Of a stretch of 6,489 nucleotides of DNA, positions 5,902 to 6,489 are shown piece by piece (position 1 is the stretch's first letter; each line of letters begins with the position of its first letter). Origin of the DNA: an uncultured Bacteroidales bacterium (GTDB taxonomy: Bacteria; Bacteroidota; Bacteroidia; Bacteroidales; UBA932). The translations under genes were made by a program, and so were the position numbers. Below the pieces are notes generated by a model. It was not told the DNA's origin, ran no database searches, and saw only the letters and a program-made list of their open reading frames with translations. The stretch is taken from assembly GCA_934725285.1 (NCBI GenBank), contig CAKVBK010000096.1, positions 1 to 6,489 on the forward strand. Direction: 5' to 3'.

Positions 5902-6489
5902 CAGGTCAGTGCGGTAGATGGATTTGCGGCAGGTTATGTAGAGTTTGTCTCCGAAGATTGCCAGTGTCGACGGGCGTTCAGGGACATGGATGGTGCGGAG
6001 ATGTGTGCCATTGCTGTCATAGACCTGCACTTCACCGTCTGCGATGTACACATTGCCTTTGCTGTCGACCGCAAGGCCGAATTCACCGTTTTCGGTGAAG
6101 TAACGGAGGTTCGACAAGGTGCCGTCTGCGGCCACGTCAGTGACAACGGTGCGCCTGTCATATTCATTGACAAGATATAACGGCTTGCCGGGGATGGCCT
6201 CCAAGAGAGAGGAACTGCGGGCGATGTCGTACACGCGGGGGATGATGGTCTTTCCGTCCGGAGCCACAAAGCAGGTTTGAGGCACGTACAGGGCATCTTC
6301 GTTGAAATCGTGGAAATCACGCCATCTGTTTGATGGGTATAAGGCCTTGGCGACATTCTTTATCGAGCGCATCGGCTTCTCTTCCAGAAGCCTCAACGAC
6401 TCTTCAGGGTTGTCCGGGTCTATCGTGTACGCCAGAACCGCGTGTCCTGAGTTTCCCCATCCGCTGAATGACGTGCCTCTTGAATCGGG
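5899..6489 (-). CDS. SMP-30/gluconolactonase/LRE-like beta-propeller protein, C-terminal part (5' end outside window)
   Basis: The minus-strand frame is open from the right edge to the TAA at 5901-5899 and gives the last 196 residues. The only start-like codon the frame offers near its middle is a TTG at 6396; the coding sequence plainly continues upstream of it (GTSFSGWGNSGHAVLAYTID, visible residues 5-24), so the gene is cut by the window rather than starting there. The C-terminus resembles propeller blades of the SMP-30/gluconolactonase type: FGLAVDSKGNVYIADG (137-152), then QVYDSNG (155-161), then ERPSTLAIFGDKLYITCRKSIYR (171-193, the usual closing blade). D142 sits where family members carry a metal-binding Asp. 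Known relatives are lactonases or uncharacterised carbohydrate-linked proteins, often exported in Bacteroidales; substrate and location cannot be judged here because the N-terminus is missing. It converges on the tRNA and shares its terminator, and is unrelated to the mre operon by function. Confidence 0.75.
   Translation of the reverse strand, partial: PDSRGTSFSGWGNSGHAVLAYTIDPDNPEESLRLLEEKPMRSIKNVAKALYPSNRWRDFHDFNEDALYVPQTCFVAPDGKTIIPRVYDIARSSSLLEAIPGKPLYLVNEYDRRTVVTDVAADGTLSNLRYFTENGEFGLAVDSKGNVYIADGEVQVYDSNGTHLRTIHVPERPSTLAIFGDKLYITCRKSIYRTDL

Noticed and set aside
5832..6098. Plus-strand open frame running from inside tRNA-Leu through the terminator
   Set aside because: It begins inside a tRNA, crosses a strong hairpin, and is Cys/Arg-rich noise opposite the propeller gene.

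Overview
The window carries a complete rod-shape (elongasome) gene cluster of a Bacteroidota bacterium, most likely of the order Bacteroidales. The order-level call rests on several things. The MreB has the 'YEPMAAA' connect-1 variant and an 'AGD...DIQxYMRxQHN' stretch, which I recognise from Bacteroides-type MreB proteins. Both candidate promoters fit the Bacteroidota -7 element TAnnTTTG. None of the starts has a convincing Shine-Dalgarno sequence. The neighbouring SMP-30/gluconolactonase-like propeller protein is also of a kind common in Bacteroidales. Genus cannot be fixed from this sequence.

Layout. Bases 1-105 are a short upstream region with a good candidate promoter (35-66) and no gene I can call. 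Five plus-strand genes then follow almost without gaps: mreB (106-1128), mreC (1128-1961), mreD (1958-2467), mrdA encoding PBP2 (2451-4301) and rodA (4306-5751). Successive junctions are a 1-nt overlap (TAATG), a 4-nt overlap (ATGA), a 17-nt overlap and a 4-nt gap, so this is a translationally coupled operon. Just after rodA comes a tRNA-Leu(UAA) gene (5780-5864) with a perfect TAnnTTTG element 9 nt in front of it. A strong hairpin (5858-5901) follows the tRNA. It lies between the tRNA and a converging minus-strand gene (5899 to beyond 6489), which encodes the C-terminal part of an SMP-30/gluconolactonase/LRE-like beta-propeller protein whose start is outside the window.

How the genes work together. 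MreB is the cytoplasmic actin-like filament that orients the machinery. MreC and MreD link it through the membrane to the synthases. RodA (SEDS glycosyltransferase) and PBP2 (transpeptidase) polymerise and crosslink lateral-wall peptidoglycan. All recognisable catalytic motifs are intact, and no gene is broken except by the right window edge.

No undescribed system is evident; this is a conserved housekeeping region. The points most worth a second look are three: a near-perfect 20-bp inverted repeat joining the 3' acceptor strand of the tRNA to the stop codon of the converging gene; a RodA about 110 residues longer than the E. coli protein, with apparently four extra membrane segments; and a cysteine/histidine cluster near the active site of PBP2.
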